15,980 nt of DNA from CAVQFC01 sp036497895 (GTDB lineage: Bacteria > Acidobacteriota > Vicinamibacteria > Vicinamibacterales > CAVVIG01), in contig DASXIR010000141.1 in the NCBI GenBank assembly GCA_036497895.1, positions 1 through 15,980 on the forward strand, read 5' to 3'. Position numbers and translations under genes: made by a program. This document shows positions 1 to 6,594 of the stretch, piece after piece. The notes under the pieces are model-generated. The model did no database searches. It worked only from the letters and a program-made list of their open reading frames with translations, and was not told the origin of the DNA. Every line of letters begins with the position of its first letter. Position 1 is the stretch's first letter.

Positions 1-627
1 ACGTTCGAAGCCAGCGACGGCACCGGCATGCCGCTCGCCGAGCGGATGATTCTCGCGCTCGAGGCCGGCTACGCCAAAGGCGGAGACAAGCGCTGGGGCA
101 ATCTGCAATCAGCGGCGATCAAGATCGCCGATCCCAACGACCCGGGCCGCGGCGGCGATTTCATCAGCGTCGCAATCGAGGTCGGCGAAAACCCCGAACC
201 GGTCGCAGAACTGAAGCGGATCTACCTCACGACCGGACGCCACCTGGGCTACCGCAGTTTCTCCCGCGTCGAGGGCGCGGACGTCATCGAGCTGAAGCGC
301 AGTCTCCACACGCTGGGATATTGGCGGCCGGCATTGTCCGCGTTTCCCGAGGCGCCCGCAGCCGCCACGACCGAACAGCTCCGTCAGCTCCGCGAGAAGA
401 ACCGCGGCGAATACGACCGGTTGACGGCGGACGCCAGAAAAGCGGCGGCGGAGTACACCCGCGAGTACTCGGAATACGATGCGGAAACGATGACCGCTGT
501 CGACAAGTTCCGCACCGATCACGGCCTCGACTATCAGGGCGACGCGGTCGGCCTGGTCGATGCCCGGCTGGTTGATGCGCTGCGCAAGGCGATCATCGAG
601 AAGACCAAATCCGGCCGGCGCGACTGA
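1..627 (+). CDS. DUF1028 family protein with C-terminal peptidoglycan-binding-like domain (5' partial)
   Basis: The frame is open from base 1, so the N-terminus lies outside the window. The visible start resembles the end of the DUF1028 domain (Ntn-hydrolase-like fold, function not established): a PLAERMILALEAG stretch, then GGDKRWGNLQSAA, which is the family's conserved 'GGD+RG.QSAA' block with W in place of the usual small residue. After it comes a helical domain with VIELKRSLHTLGYW and, near the end, AVDKFRTDHGLDYQGD. That matches the pattern of putative peptidoglycan-binding repeats (L..LGY, then Av..F....GL). Between them lies a charged, Ala/Glu/Lys-rich linker. The gene ends in TGA, with the stop of the minus-strand neighbour directly abutting at 628. 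Function is unknown; a wall-associated role is only suggested by the C-terminal domain. The family call is good, the activity is not claimed. Confidence 0.82.
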   Translation, partial: TFEASDGTGMPLAERMILALEAGYAKGGDKRWGNLQSAAIKIADPNDPGRGGDFISVAIEVGENPEPVAELKRIYLTTGRHLGYRSFSRVEGADVIELKRSLHTLGYWRPALSAFPEAPAAATTEQLRQLREKNRGEYDRLTADARKAAAEYTREYSEYDAETMTAVDKFRTDHGLDYQGDAVGLVDARLVDALRKAIIEKTKSGRRD

Positions 628-1797
628 TCACCGCAACGCCCAGGCCAGGAATCGCTCGGTGTAGTACAGCGCGATTTGCGCGCTTGGACCGTTCTCGACC
701 GAGTCGAACGAATGCTCCGCCCACGGAATCTCGAGCAACGCTGAGGTCGTTCCGTTGGCCAGCTGACGATCGTGAAGCAGGCGCCCCCACCGCGGAGCGA
801 TGACGTGATCGCGCCCGCCGTTGATGATGAGCGTCGGCGGCTGCCTGGCGCCGACATAGGAAATCGGCGAAGCGTCACGATAGTTCGCAGGAACGGAATC
901 GGGTGTGCCGCCGAGGAATGCTTCCTCGAGCGCTCGCACGCCCATCGGATCCGGTGACGGTGGCTCCCGGTACCCGCCCGCCAGATCGACCGGACCGTAG
1001 AAGCTCACGACTGCCCGAACGGCCTGTGGTTGCGGGCCAAACGCCGCCAGCATCGCGAGATGCGCGCCTGCCGATCGACCGACGACTGCCAGACGCGACA
1101 TATCCGCCTGATAGTCGTCTGCGTGTCGGCGAATCCAGTCGAATGCGTTTCGCACATCGTCGATCTGCGCCGGCCATTGCCAGCGCGGCGCCAGCCGGTA
1201 CTCGATCGAAAACACGACATAGCCGCGCGCCGCGAAATAGCGCGCGAACCAGTCCTGCTCGCTGGCGTCACCATGTTGCCAGGAACCGCCGTGAATCTGC
1301 ACGATGGCCGGAAATCGACCCTGCGATCGCGGACGATGGATCGTCGCGGTGAGCGGTTGTCCCTTCGGTGATGCGACGGGTATCCCGCGAACCACCGTGG
1401 CGTCGCCCCACTCGATCGGACGAAACAGCTCGGAGACGACGATCGGACGCGGCCGCATGCGCTCGAGCGACGTTGTGGCGACGTCATTGAGGAAACCGTC
1501 GCCAAGCGCACGGGCCATCTCGAGATCGAAGCGCCGGAGCGCAAACGGTGCGCGCGCCAGCGGAATCGACGAGATCAGGGCGGCGCAGCCGGCGATCGCG
1601 AACGCCGCGCGCGACGGTCGTGACCGCCCGCGCGCCAGCACGCAGATGAGAACGCTACAGAGACAGAGCCAGGGGCTGTACTCGGTGCCGCCGACGGCGA
1701 GCATCAGCAGCGGGTAGTTCCAGGCGGGAACGACAATCCAGAGGCTGAGGAACAGGACAACAGACGCGGCGGCGAGGACCAGCCAGGACAGAATCAC
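628..1797 (-). CDS. Membrane-anchored alpha/beta hydrolase (esterase/BD-FAE-like)
   Basis: 389 residues from a GTG start (MILSWLVL). The first ~80 residues hold about three hydrophobic segments (roughly 3-25, 28-53 and 64-82), so the enzyme is probably anchored in the inner membrane. The catalytic domain follows, with the oxyanion-hole motif HGGSW at 169-173, the nucleophile elbow GRSAG with Ser242, a probable acid Asp330 in GGRDH, and His362 in AEHSFD. This is the layout of carboxylesterases of the hormone-sensitive-lipase/BD-FAE type. Substrate is unknown. It lies 33 nt downstream of the SRPBCC gene on the same strand and may be the third gene of the ArsR operon. However, no Shine-Dalgarno precedes the GTG, and a TAACAT hexamer just upstream (minus strand, about 1809-1814) could serve as its own -10 with an almost leaderless transcript. 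Confidence 0.88.
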   Translation of the reverse strand: MILSWLVLAAASVVLFLSLWIVVPAWNYPLLMLAVGGTEYSPWLCLCSVLICVLARGRSRPSRAAFAIAGCAALISSIPLARAPFALRRFDLEMARALGDGFLNDVATTSLERMRPRPIVVSELFRPIEWGDATVVRGIPVASPKGQPLTATIHRPRSQGRFPAIVQIHGGSWQHGDASEQDWFARYFAARGYVVFSIEYRLAPRWQWPAQIDDVRNAFDWIRRHADDYQADMSRLAVVGRSAGAHLAMLAAFGPQPQAVRAVVSFYGPVDLAGGYREPPSPDPMGVRALEEAFLGGTPDSVPANYRDASPISYVGARQPPTLIINGGRDHVIAPRWGRLLHDRQLANGTTSALLEIPWAEHSFDSVENGPSAQIALYYTERFLAWALR

Positions 1798-1830
1798 GAC
1801 TGCCCGGCATGTTACCCCGCCGCCCCGGAA

Positions 1831-2316
1831 TCAGCGCGGCTGCATCAGCGAGGCCAGCAGCTCGTCGAGCCGGGTGTACCCTTCGGCCATACCTTTGTCG
1901 ACGCCGCTGTTCACGTGTCCATCCCGATTCTCCACGGTCTTGTGCACCGTCGTCGTCGTGATGGTGGTCTGGCCGTTCGCTTCCATCAGCTCGAGCGTCT
2001 CGAGCGCTTCGGCGTCGGGCATCGGTTCGAAGATGAACGTGCGGACCACACGAGAGGGCGGCGTGACCTCCCGGAATTCTCCGCTGAACGCCACCTCTCC
2101 GTTCGGCGTCTGAAAGACCTGCCGGTAGCGGCCGCCCACCCGCAAGTCGGTTTCGCAGCTGACCATGGTCAGACTGCGCGGACCGATCCAGCGTTTCAGA
2201 TGCTCGCACTTCGTGAAGCATTCGAACACCAGGCTGCGCGGGGCGTCGACGACGCGCCGCGTGGAGAAGCTGGTCTTACCGGGTTCCGCGATGATTTCGA
2301 GTTTTTTTTCTGACAC
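1831..2316 (-). CDS. SRPBCC / AHSA1 domain protein
   Basis: 161 residues. The start is GTG at 2316, fixed by an AAGGAG Shine-Dalgarno 7 nt upstream that lies inside the preceding ArsR gene. The protein matches the Activator of Hsp90 ATPase homologue 1-like (START/SRPBCC) fold: a VDAPRSLVFECFTKCEHLKRW N-terminal block, then GGRYRQVFQTPNGE and FSGEFREVTPPSRVV, and a C-terminal helix after GMAEGYTRLDELLA. These proteins form a hydrophobic ligand cavity; in ArsR-linked members the ligand is generally unknown. The gene overlaps the end of the ArsR gene by 41 nt, a common arrangement for this pair and strong evidence of co-translation. The run EKK near the start is encoded by eight consecutive A residues (2302-2309 on the complement). 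Confidence 0.92.
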   Translation of the reverse strand: MSEKKLEIIAEPGKTSFSTRRVVDAPRSLVFECFTKCEHLKRWIGPRSLTMVSCETDLRVGGRYRQVFQTPNGEVAFSGEFREVTPPSRVVRTFIFEPMPDAEALETLELMEANGQTTITTTTVHKTVENRDGHVNSGVDKGMAEGYTRLDELLASLMQPR

Positions 2317-2665
2317 TCTTTTTCTCCTTGGCCTGCAGCTCCTGCAGGTAGTCGTCGAGGCGGTCGTAGCTGGCTTCCCAGAACTGGCGGTAGGTGCCGA
2401 GCCAGTCGGACGCCTGTTTCAGGCGGCCGGGTTCGAGGCGGCAGGGACGCCGTTGTGCGTCCCGTCCCCGCTCGATCAGACCGGCACGCTCGAGCACCTT
2501 CAGGTGTTTCGAGATAGCCGGCTGGCTCATGTCGAACGGCTCGGCAATTTCGAGCACCGACGCATCACCGCGCGAGAGCCGGGCAAGGATGGCCCGCCGG
2601 GTCGGGTCGGCGAGGGCGCCGAAGGTGGCGGTCAGGTCGTGTTCAGCAGGCACGGGCGACGTCAT
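2276..2665 (-). CDS. ArsR-family winged-helix transcriptional regulator
   Basis: 129 residues from ATG at 2665, with an AAGAGGT Shine-Dalgarno 5 nt upstream. The winged-helix core is clear: FGALADPTRRAILARLS at about 15-31, then a recognition helix MSQPAISKHLKVLERAGLI at 46-64, followed by a short wing (RGRDAQRRPCRLEP). The metal-sensing ELCVCDL-type motif of true ArsR/SmtB sensors is absent, so it is unlikely to sense arsenic or cadmium. It resembles instead the ArsR subgroup that precedes SRPBCC genes. The C-terminus is highly basic (KEKKSVRKKTRNHRGTR), partly because it is encoded in the region shared with the SRPBCC start. Autoregulation is likely, given the inverted repeat at 2684-2699 immediately upstream. 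Confidence 0.93.
   Translation of the reverse strand: MTSPVPAEHDLTATFGALADPTRRAILARLSRGDASVLEIAEPFDMSQPAISKHLKVLERAGLIERGRDAQRRPCRLEPGRLKQASDWLGTYRQFWEASYDRLDDYLQELQAKEKKSVRKKTRNHRGTR
2324..2329 (-). promoter_or_regulatory. Shine-Dalgarno deciding the SRPBCC start
   Basis: AAGGAG on the minus strand, 7 nt from the GTG at 2316. It lies within the coding region of the ArsR gene, so translation of the second gene can initiate inside the first. Confidence 0.75.
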
Positions 2666-2680
2666 GCATAACCTCTTGTA

Positions 2681-2720
2681 TCTATAACCATACGGTAATG
2701 TACTAACGCGTGGCTGTCAA
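2681..2720 (-). promoter_or_regulatory. Candidate promoter of the ArsR operon
   Basis: The minus strand reads TTGACA at 2720-2715, a perfect -35 consensus. A 17-nt spacer leads to TACCGT (2697-2692), a weak -10. TATAGA lies further down (2686-2681). The inverted repeat 2684-2699 covers the -10 region, consistent with repression by steric block. Confidence 0.42.
2684..2699. promoter_or_regulatory. Inverted-repeat operator upstream of the ArsR gene
   Basis: Plus-strand half-sites ATAACCAT and ACGGTAAT form an imperfect palindrome (6 of 8 positions pair, with the ATWACC / GGTWAT core kept). It sits 19-34 nt upstream of the ArsR start, between a candidate -35 and the start codon. This is where an autoregulatory winged-helix dimer would bind. 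The role is inferred from position and symmetry. Confidence 0.5.
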
Positions 2721-2761
2721 CTCGAGATTTCGAGGCAACGTGTTTTGGGGACCGCGCGGGC

Positions 2762-2767
2762 TAGAAT
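2762..2767 (+). promoter_or_regulatory. Candidate -10 box for the secreted hydrolase gene
   Basis: TAGAAT lies 18 nt upstream of the ATG at 2786, followed by AGGAG (2774-2778) 7 nt before the start. No convincing -35 is visible. If used, the 5' leader would be only about a dozen nucleotides. Confidence 0.3.
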
Positions 2768-2785
2768 CGCGCCAGGAGTCATCTG

Positions 2786-4513
2786 ATGCATCATTCGAGA
2801 CTGGTCCTGGGATCCGCGCTCGCGCTCGTGTTCGCCGGCAGCGCGGCCATCGCGACGCGCGCGCAGACGAAGGCGCCGCTGCGGTTCATGGTGTCGTTTC
2901 CCGCCGCCCGCAGCCCCCAGCCGCTCGATGGACGGGTGCTGTTGTTCATTTCGGACATCGGCACCAGCGAGCCGCGCAACCAGAGCGACCAATACCGCGC
3001 CAACAGCACGCGGCCGATTTTCGGCGTTGACGTCGACGGACTGAAGCCTGACGAAGCGGTCACCATCGACGATCGGATCGTCGGCTGGCCGCTGCGGAGC
3101 GTCAGCGACATGCCGCCCGGCGACTACTTCGTCCAGGCCCTGCTCAACCGCTACGAGACTTTTCACCGCGGCGACGGTCACATCGTCAAGATGCCGATGG
3201 ACCAGGGCGAAGGCCAGCACTGGGCGACCAAGCCGGGGAACTTCTACAGCACGCCGCTGAAGGTGCACGTCGATCCGGTGCGTGGCGGCGACATCGTGAT
3301 TTCCATGGATCAGGAAGTCCCGCCGATTCCGCCGAACATCGATACGGCGCAGGTGAAATATCTACGCGTGCAGAACGAGCGTCTCACGAAATTCTGGGGC
3401 CGGCCGATGTTCCTCGGCGCCATCGTGCTGTTGCCGCAAGGCTGGGACACGCACCCGAACGCTCACTATCCCGTGCTCGTGCACCACGGGCACTTTCCGC
3501 CGAACATGGCCAGTGATGGCTGGCGCGAGACGCCGCCGGACGCGGATGCGACCGGGACGGTGCGCGAAGCCCAGGCCGCCGCGTATCAGTTCTACACGGA
3601 CTGGAACGGCCCGAAGTTTCCGCGCATGATCCACGTCCTCGTGCAACATCCGACGCCGTATTTCGACGACTCCTATGCGGTGAATACGGCGAACAACGGT
3701 CCCTACGGCGACGCCATCACGCTGGATCTGATTCCGATGATCGAAAAGCAGTTCCGCGGCATCGGTCAGGGTTGGGCGCGGACGCTCACCGGCGGATCGA
3801 CCGGCGGCTGGGAAGCGCTCGGAGTACAGGTGATGTACCCGGACGATTACAACGGCTCGTGGGCCCTCTGTCCGGATCCGATCGATTTCCGCTCGTATCG
3901 CTCGGTCAACATCTACGACGAGCACAACGCGTATTACTACGAGGACAACCCGTTCAAGCGCACGCCGAAGCCCGGCTACCGCGACTATCGCGATCACCTC
4001 TACTCGACCTTCGAGGATCGTAACCTCGTGGAACTGGCGCTCGGCACCCACGGACGCTCAGCCGGACAGCACGACGCCTGGGCATCCGTCTTCGGTCCGG
4101 TCGGCGATGACGGCTACTACAAACCGCTATACGACAAGATCACCGGCGCGATTGATCCGGATGTGGCGCTCTACTGGCGGGACCACTACGACCTGCGTTA
4201 CATCATGCAGCGCGACTGGGCGACGCTTGGACCGAAGCTGCGCGGCAAGATTCACATCACCAGCGGCACGATGGACAACGGTTATCTGAACAACGCCGTT
4301 TATCAGATGGAAGAGTTCCTCTCGCACGCCAAGCCGTCGCCGGAGTACGAGATCACCTACGGCGAGCGCCGCGAGCATTGCTTCACCGGCGACACCGAGA
4401 CACCGAATGCCGTCGGCAACCGCACCGTCCATCAACGCTACATGCCGGCGATGGCGCAGTGGATGATCCGATCGGCTCCGGCCGGAGCGGACACGAAGAG
4501 CTGGCGCTACTGA
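2786..4513 (+). CDS. Secreted alpha/beta-hydrolase-fold esterase-like protein
   Basis: 575 residues. The ATG is supported by AGGAG 7 nt upstream. A signal peptide is visible: MHHSRLV, a hydrophobic core, and an Ala-rich cleavage region around ATRAQ (residues 23-27). The first ~200 residues look like an N-terminal beta-rich domain. The hydrolase domain begins near MFLGAIVLLPQGWD (about 208). Probable catalytic residues are Ser338 in TGGSTGGWEA (a GxSxG elbow), Asp497 in SGTMDNGY and His531 in GERREHCF. The domain resembles the putative esterase (esterase D/feruloyl esterase-like) group. A long Tyr/Asp-rich insert (DEHNAYYYEDNPFKR) follows the nucleophile region. It is divergently transcribed from the ArsR operon. 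Substrate is unknown; a periplasmic or extracellular ester hydrolase is the most that can be said. Confidence 0.8.
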   Translation: MHHSRLVLGSALALVFAGSAAIATRAQTKAPLRFMVSFPAARSPQPLDGRVLLFISDIGTSEPRNQSDQYRANSTRPIFGVDVDGLKPDEAVTIDDRIVGWPLRSVSDMPPGDYFVQALLNRYETFHRGDGHIVKMPMDQGEGQHWATKPGNFYSTPLKVHVDPVRGGDIVISMDQEVPPIPPNIDTAQVKYLRVQNERLTKFWGRPMFLGAIVLLPQGWDTHPNAHYPVLVHHGHFPPNMASDGWRETPPDADATGTVREAQAAAYQFYTDWNGPKFPRMIHVLVQHPTPYFDDSYAVNTANNGPYGDAITLDLIPMIEKQFRGIGQGWARTLTGGSTGGWEALGVQVMYPDDYNGSWALCPDPIDFRSYRSVNIYDEHNAYYYEDNPFKRTPKPGYRDYRDHLYSTFEDRNLVELALGTHGRSAGQHDAWASVFGPVGDDGYYKPLYDKITGAIDPDVALYWRDHYDLRYIMQRDWATLGPKLRGKIHITSGTMDNGYLNNAVYQMEEFLSHAKPSPEYEITYGERREHCFTGDTETPNAVGNRTVHQRYMPAMAQWMIRSAPAGADTKSWRY

Positions 4514-4627
4514 CGACGGTTTTGTCGCGACGCCGGCGAAATCTGTAAGTCGCGGACTGCGACTGGCGCGCGTTTGTGCCGTGTCTCGCGCGCGGGACAT
4601 GGCTTCGTCCTTGCGCCAGACAGATTC

Positions 4628-5428
4628 GTGCTCGCGACGCTGTTGCTCGAACCGGTCAAGGCGATCCTCCTCGCCGCACTGGTCTTCGTGCCGTTCGAGC
4701 GCCTGGCCAGCGAACGATCCGGACAGCGCGTGTTTCGCACCGGCTGGGCGATGGACGCGCTCACCGGCGTCCTGAACGGACTCCTGGTCTACCTCGCGCT
4801 CCTCTTCATCCTCGGACGCCTCGACAGCGCCGCCGCGCACGGCGTACCGCTGTTGCGGGCGTGGGTGGCCGCGCGGCCGACATGGGCGCAGGCACTATTG
4901 GCGATTGCCTTGGGCGACCTCGGCATCTACACCATTCATCGCCTGTCGCACACGCTGCCCTGGCTCTGGCGTTTTCACGCGGTCCACCATTCCGCCGAAG
5001 AAATGGACTGGCTGGTCGCCGTGCGTACGCATCCGTTGGATTTGCTGCTGTTTCGGCTGGCCTCGATCGCGCCGCTGGTCGTGCTCAACGTCACGCCTGC
5101 GGCGAGCGCGGTCTTCGTTGCGGTGTTCGCGTGGCAGTCATGGCTCGCACACGCCAACGTGCGGCTGTCGTTCGGTCCGCTGCGATGGGTGCTGGTCTCG
5201 CCGGAGTTTCACCACTGGCATCATGCAGCTGATCGAGAGGCACACGACCACAACTACGCCAATGTGTTTGCCTGCTGGGACGTGTTGTTCCGGACCGTCC
5301 ATCTGCCGGCGGGCCGGCGTCCGCTGCTCTACGGCATCGACGAACCCGTTCCGGGCGGCTGGCTCGGACGGCTTACCCATCCCTTTCACCGCTCCAGCCC
5401 GGCTGAGGCTGAACACGCCGGCAACTGA
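4628..5428 (+). CDS. Fatty acid hydroxylase / sterol desaturase family membrane protein
   Basis: About 266 residues if the GTG at 4628 is used. The frame is open from a TTG at 4574, but the extra 18 residues are polar, atypical in codon use and precede the first membrane helix, so I prefer 4628. Neither start has a good ribosome site. Hydrophobic segments lie near 1-22, 46-63, 88-103 and 140-172. The di-iron histidine motifs of the family are all present: HRLSH (104-108), HAVHH (117-121), FHHWHH (194-199) and HDHNYAN (206-212). Such enzymes use O2 to hydroxylate or desaturate lipids in the membrane. Substrate is not predictable here. Only 5 nt separate its stop from that of the convergent DUF1634 gene. 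Confidence 0.88.
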   Translation: MLATLLLEPVKAILLAALVFVPFERLASERSGQRVFRTGWAMDALTGVLNGLLVYLALLFILGRLDSAAAHGVPLLRAWVAARPTWAQALLAIALGDLGIYTIHRLSHTLPWLWRFHAVHHSAEEMDWLVAVRTHPLDLLLFRLASIAPLVVLNVTPAASAVFVAVFAWQSWLAHANVRLSFGPLRWVLVSPEFHHWHHAADREAHDHNYANVFACWDVLFRTVHLPAGRRPLLYGIDEPVPGGWLGRLTHPFHRSSPAEAEHAGN

Positions 5429-5433
5429 CAGAT

Positions 5434-5736
5434 TCAGGCTTTGCGGCCGTACAACGCGGCGATCAACCCGCCGGCCAGCTCCGCCAGCACGATCAACGTC
5501 AACAGCGCGAAGGTCCAATCCCGGTCGGTGACGTATTCGGCAATCGAGACGCAGACGCGCGCGACCGGCGTCACCAGCAGCGCGATGATGCCGATATGCA
5601 GAAACAGCGTCGATGCCGCCGCGCCAGTCAAAGACAACAGCAGTCCCAGCGCCAGCGAGATCGTGCTGGTGGCCACTCCAACGCGCAATACGTAGCCGAT
5701 GATGCGCTCGAGCCGCGACAAGTTGGTGACGCTCAC
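5434..5736 (-). CDS. DUF1634 family small membrane protein
   Basis: 100 residues from a GTG at 5736 that overlaps the TGA of the transporter gene in a four-base GTGA (5733-5736). This overlap decides the start: the longer open frame reaching 5994 only reads the transporter gene in another frame. The protein has about three hydrophobic helices (roughly 12-35, 43-62 and 76-95) with a short polar N-terminus (SVTNLSRLERIIGYVLRVG) and an AEYVTDRDW loop, as in DUF1634. Genes of this family usually sit next to TSUP/TauE-SafE transporters, as here, and probably encode an accessory subunit. That role is known only from gene association. Confidence 0.85.
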   Translation of the reverse strand: MSVTNLSRLERIIGYVLRVGVATSTISLALGLLLSLTGAAASTLFLHIGIIALLVTPVARVCVSIAEYVTDRDWTFALLTLIVLAELAGGLIAALYGRKA

Positions 5737-6566
5737 CGCAGCGCCCTCGCGAACATCAGGACCGACACCACGATCAGGACGCCCGCCATCATCATCTTCA
5801 GCCACTTCGTCGAGGCGCGCGCACCGAAGTGCATGCCGGCCGACGAACCAAGCTGGACGCCGAGCACCGCCGCCGCAGCGAGGACCGGAATCAGTTGACC
5901 ATGGCCGTAGTAGATGATTGCCCCGGTGGTGGCGGTGACGCCGATCATGAACGCGCTGGTCGCCGCCGCCGCACGCATGGGAATGCCGCACCATGAGTTG
6001 AGAATCGGCACCTTGATCACGCCGCCGCCAACGCCCAGCAGCGACGACACGTTGCCGGCGATGAACGACGCAAACAGCGCCACCGGCATGCGCTTCACCC
6101 GATAGGTGACCATGCAGCCGCTCTCGGCATCGTGAAAGCGTCCACCGAGCATGCCCGGATCGATTGACGGATCGAGCAGCACGTTCCTGCGCCCCAGCCG
6201 ACTGAGCATGATGACCGCAACGACTGCAGCCATCACCCCGAACATCAGCTGCAGGGTCGTCTGCGGCAGCACTTGCGCGGTGACGCCGCCGAGCAGGCTG
6301 CCGGCCGCGGTCGCGACCTCGAGGACCATGCCGAGCCGCATGTTGATCAGCTGTTTGCCGGTTCGACCGGCAGACACCGAGCTGGACGTGGCGATCACGG
6401 TGGCCAGGCTGATCGCCGCCGCCGCCTGCAGCGGAAAGTTGAGTCCCAGATTCAGGAACGGGACGAGAAAGATGCCGCCGCCGATGCCAAGCAGCGCGCC
6501 GAGGCTGCCGGCGATCGCGCCGGCAGTGAAGATGATCAGCGTGAGGAGCGGGGTGACAACGGGCAT
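5733..6566 (-). CDS. TSUP family (TauE/SafE) anion transporter
   Basis: 277 residues from ATG at 6566; a TTG one codon upstream is an alternative. The protein is a two-repeat membrane transporter with about eight hydrophobic helices. Each half has the family's glycine-rich signature: GALLGIGGGIFLVPFL near the N-terminus and SLLGVGGGVIKVPILN in the second half. TSUP proteins move sulfite, sulfoacetate, taurine-derived products or other organic anions across the inner membrane. A soluble insert (SRLGRRNVLLDPSIDPG... up to about SGCMVTYRVKR) separates the halves. The gene begins 28 nt after the upstream deacylase stop and is coupled to DUF1634 by a 4-nt overlap, forming a three-gene operon. Substrate is unknown; the upstream deacylase suggests a carboxylate. 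Confidence 0.92.
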   Translation of the reverse strand: MPVVTPLLTLIIFTAGAIAGSLGALLGIGGGIFLVPFLNLGLNFPLQAAAAISLATVIATSSSVSAGRTGKQLINMRLGMVLEVATAAGSLLGGVTAQVLPQTTLQLMFGVMAAVVAVIMLSRLGRRNVLLDPSIDPGMLGGRFHDAESGCMVTYRVKRMPVALFASFIAGNVSSLLGVGGGVIKVPILNSWCGIPMRAAAATSAFMIGVTATTGAIIYYGHGQLIPVLAAAAVLGVQLGSSAGMHFGARASTKWLKMMMAGVLIVVSVLMFARALR

Positions 6567-6594
6567 CAATGCGATGCCATGACGCGGCGTCGGG

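Noticed and set aside
4582..4599. Near-palindrome TGTCTCGC / GCGGGACA upstream of the hydroxylase gene
   Set aside because: It pairs 7 of 8 but is mostly CG alternation in GC-rich DNA; no regulator or promoter context supports an operator.
5426..5436. Bidirectional terminator between the convergent hydroxylase and DUF1634 genes
   Set aside because: Only 5 nt separate the stops and no GC hairpin with T-run was found.
5737..5994. N-terminal extension of the DUF1634 frame
   Set aside because: It reads the TSUP gene in the wrong frame, with a His/Arg-rich soluble sequence unlike the family; the GTGA overlap gives a natural start.
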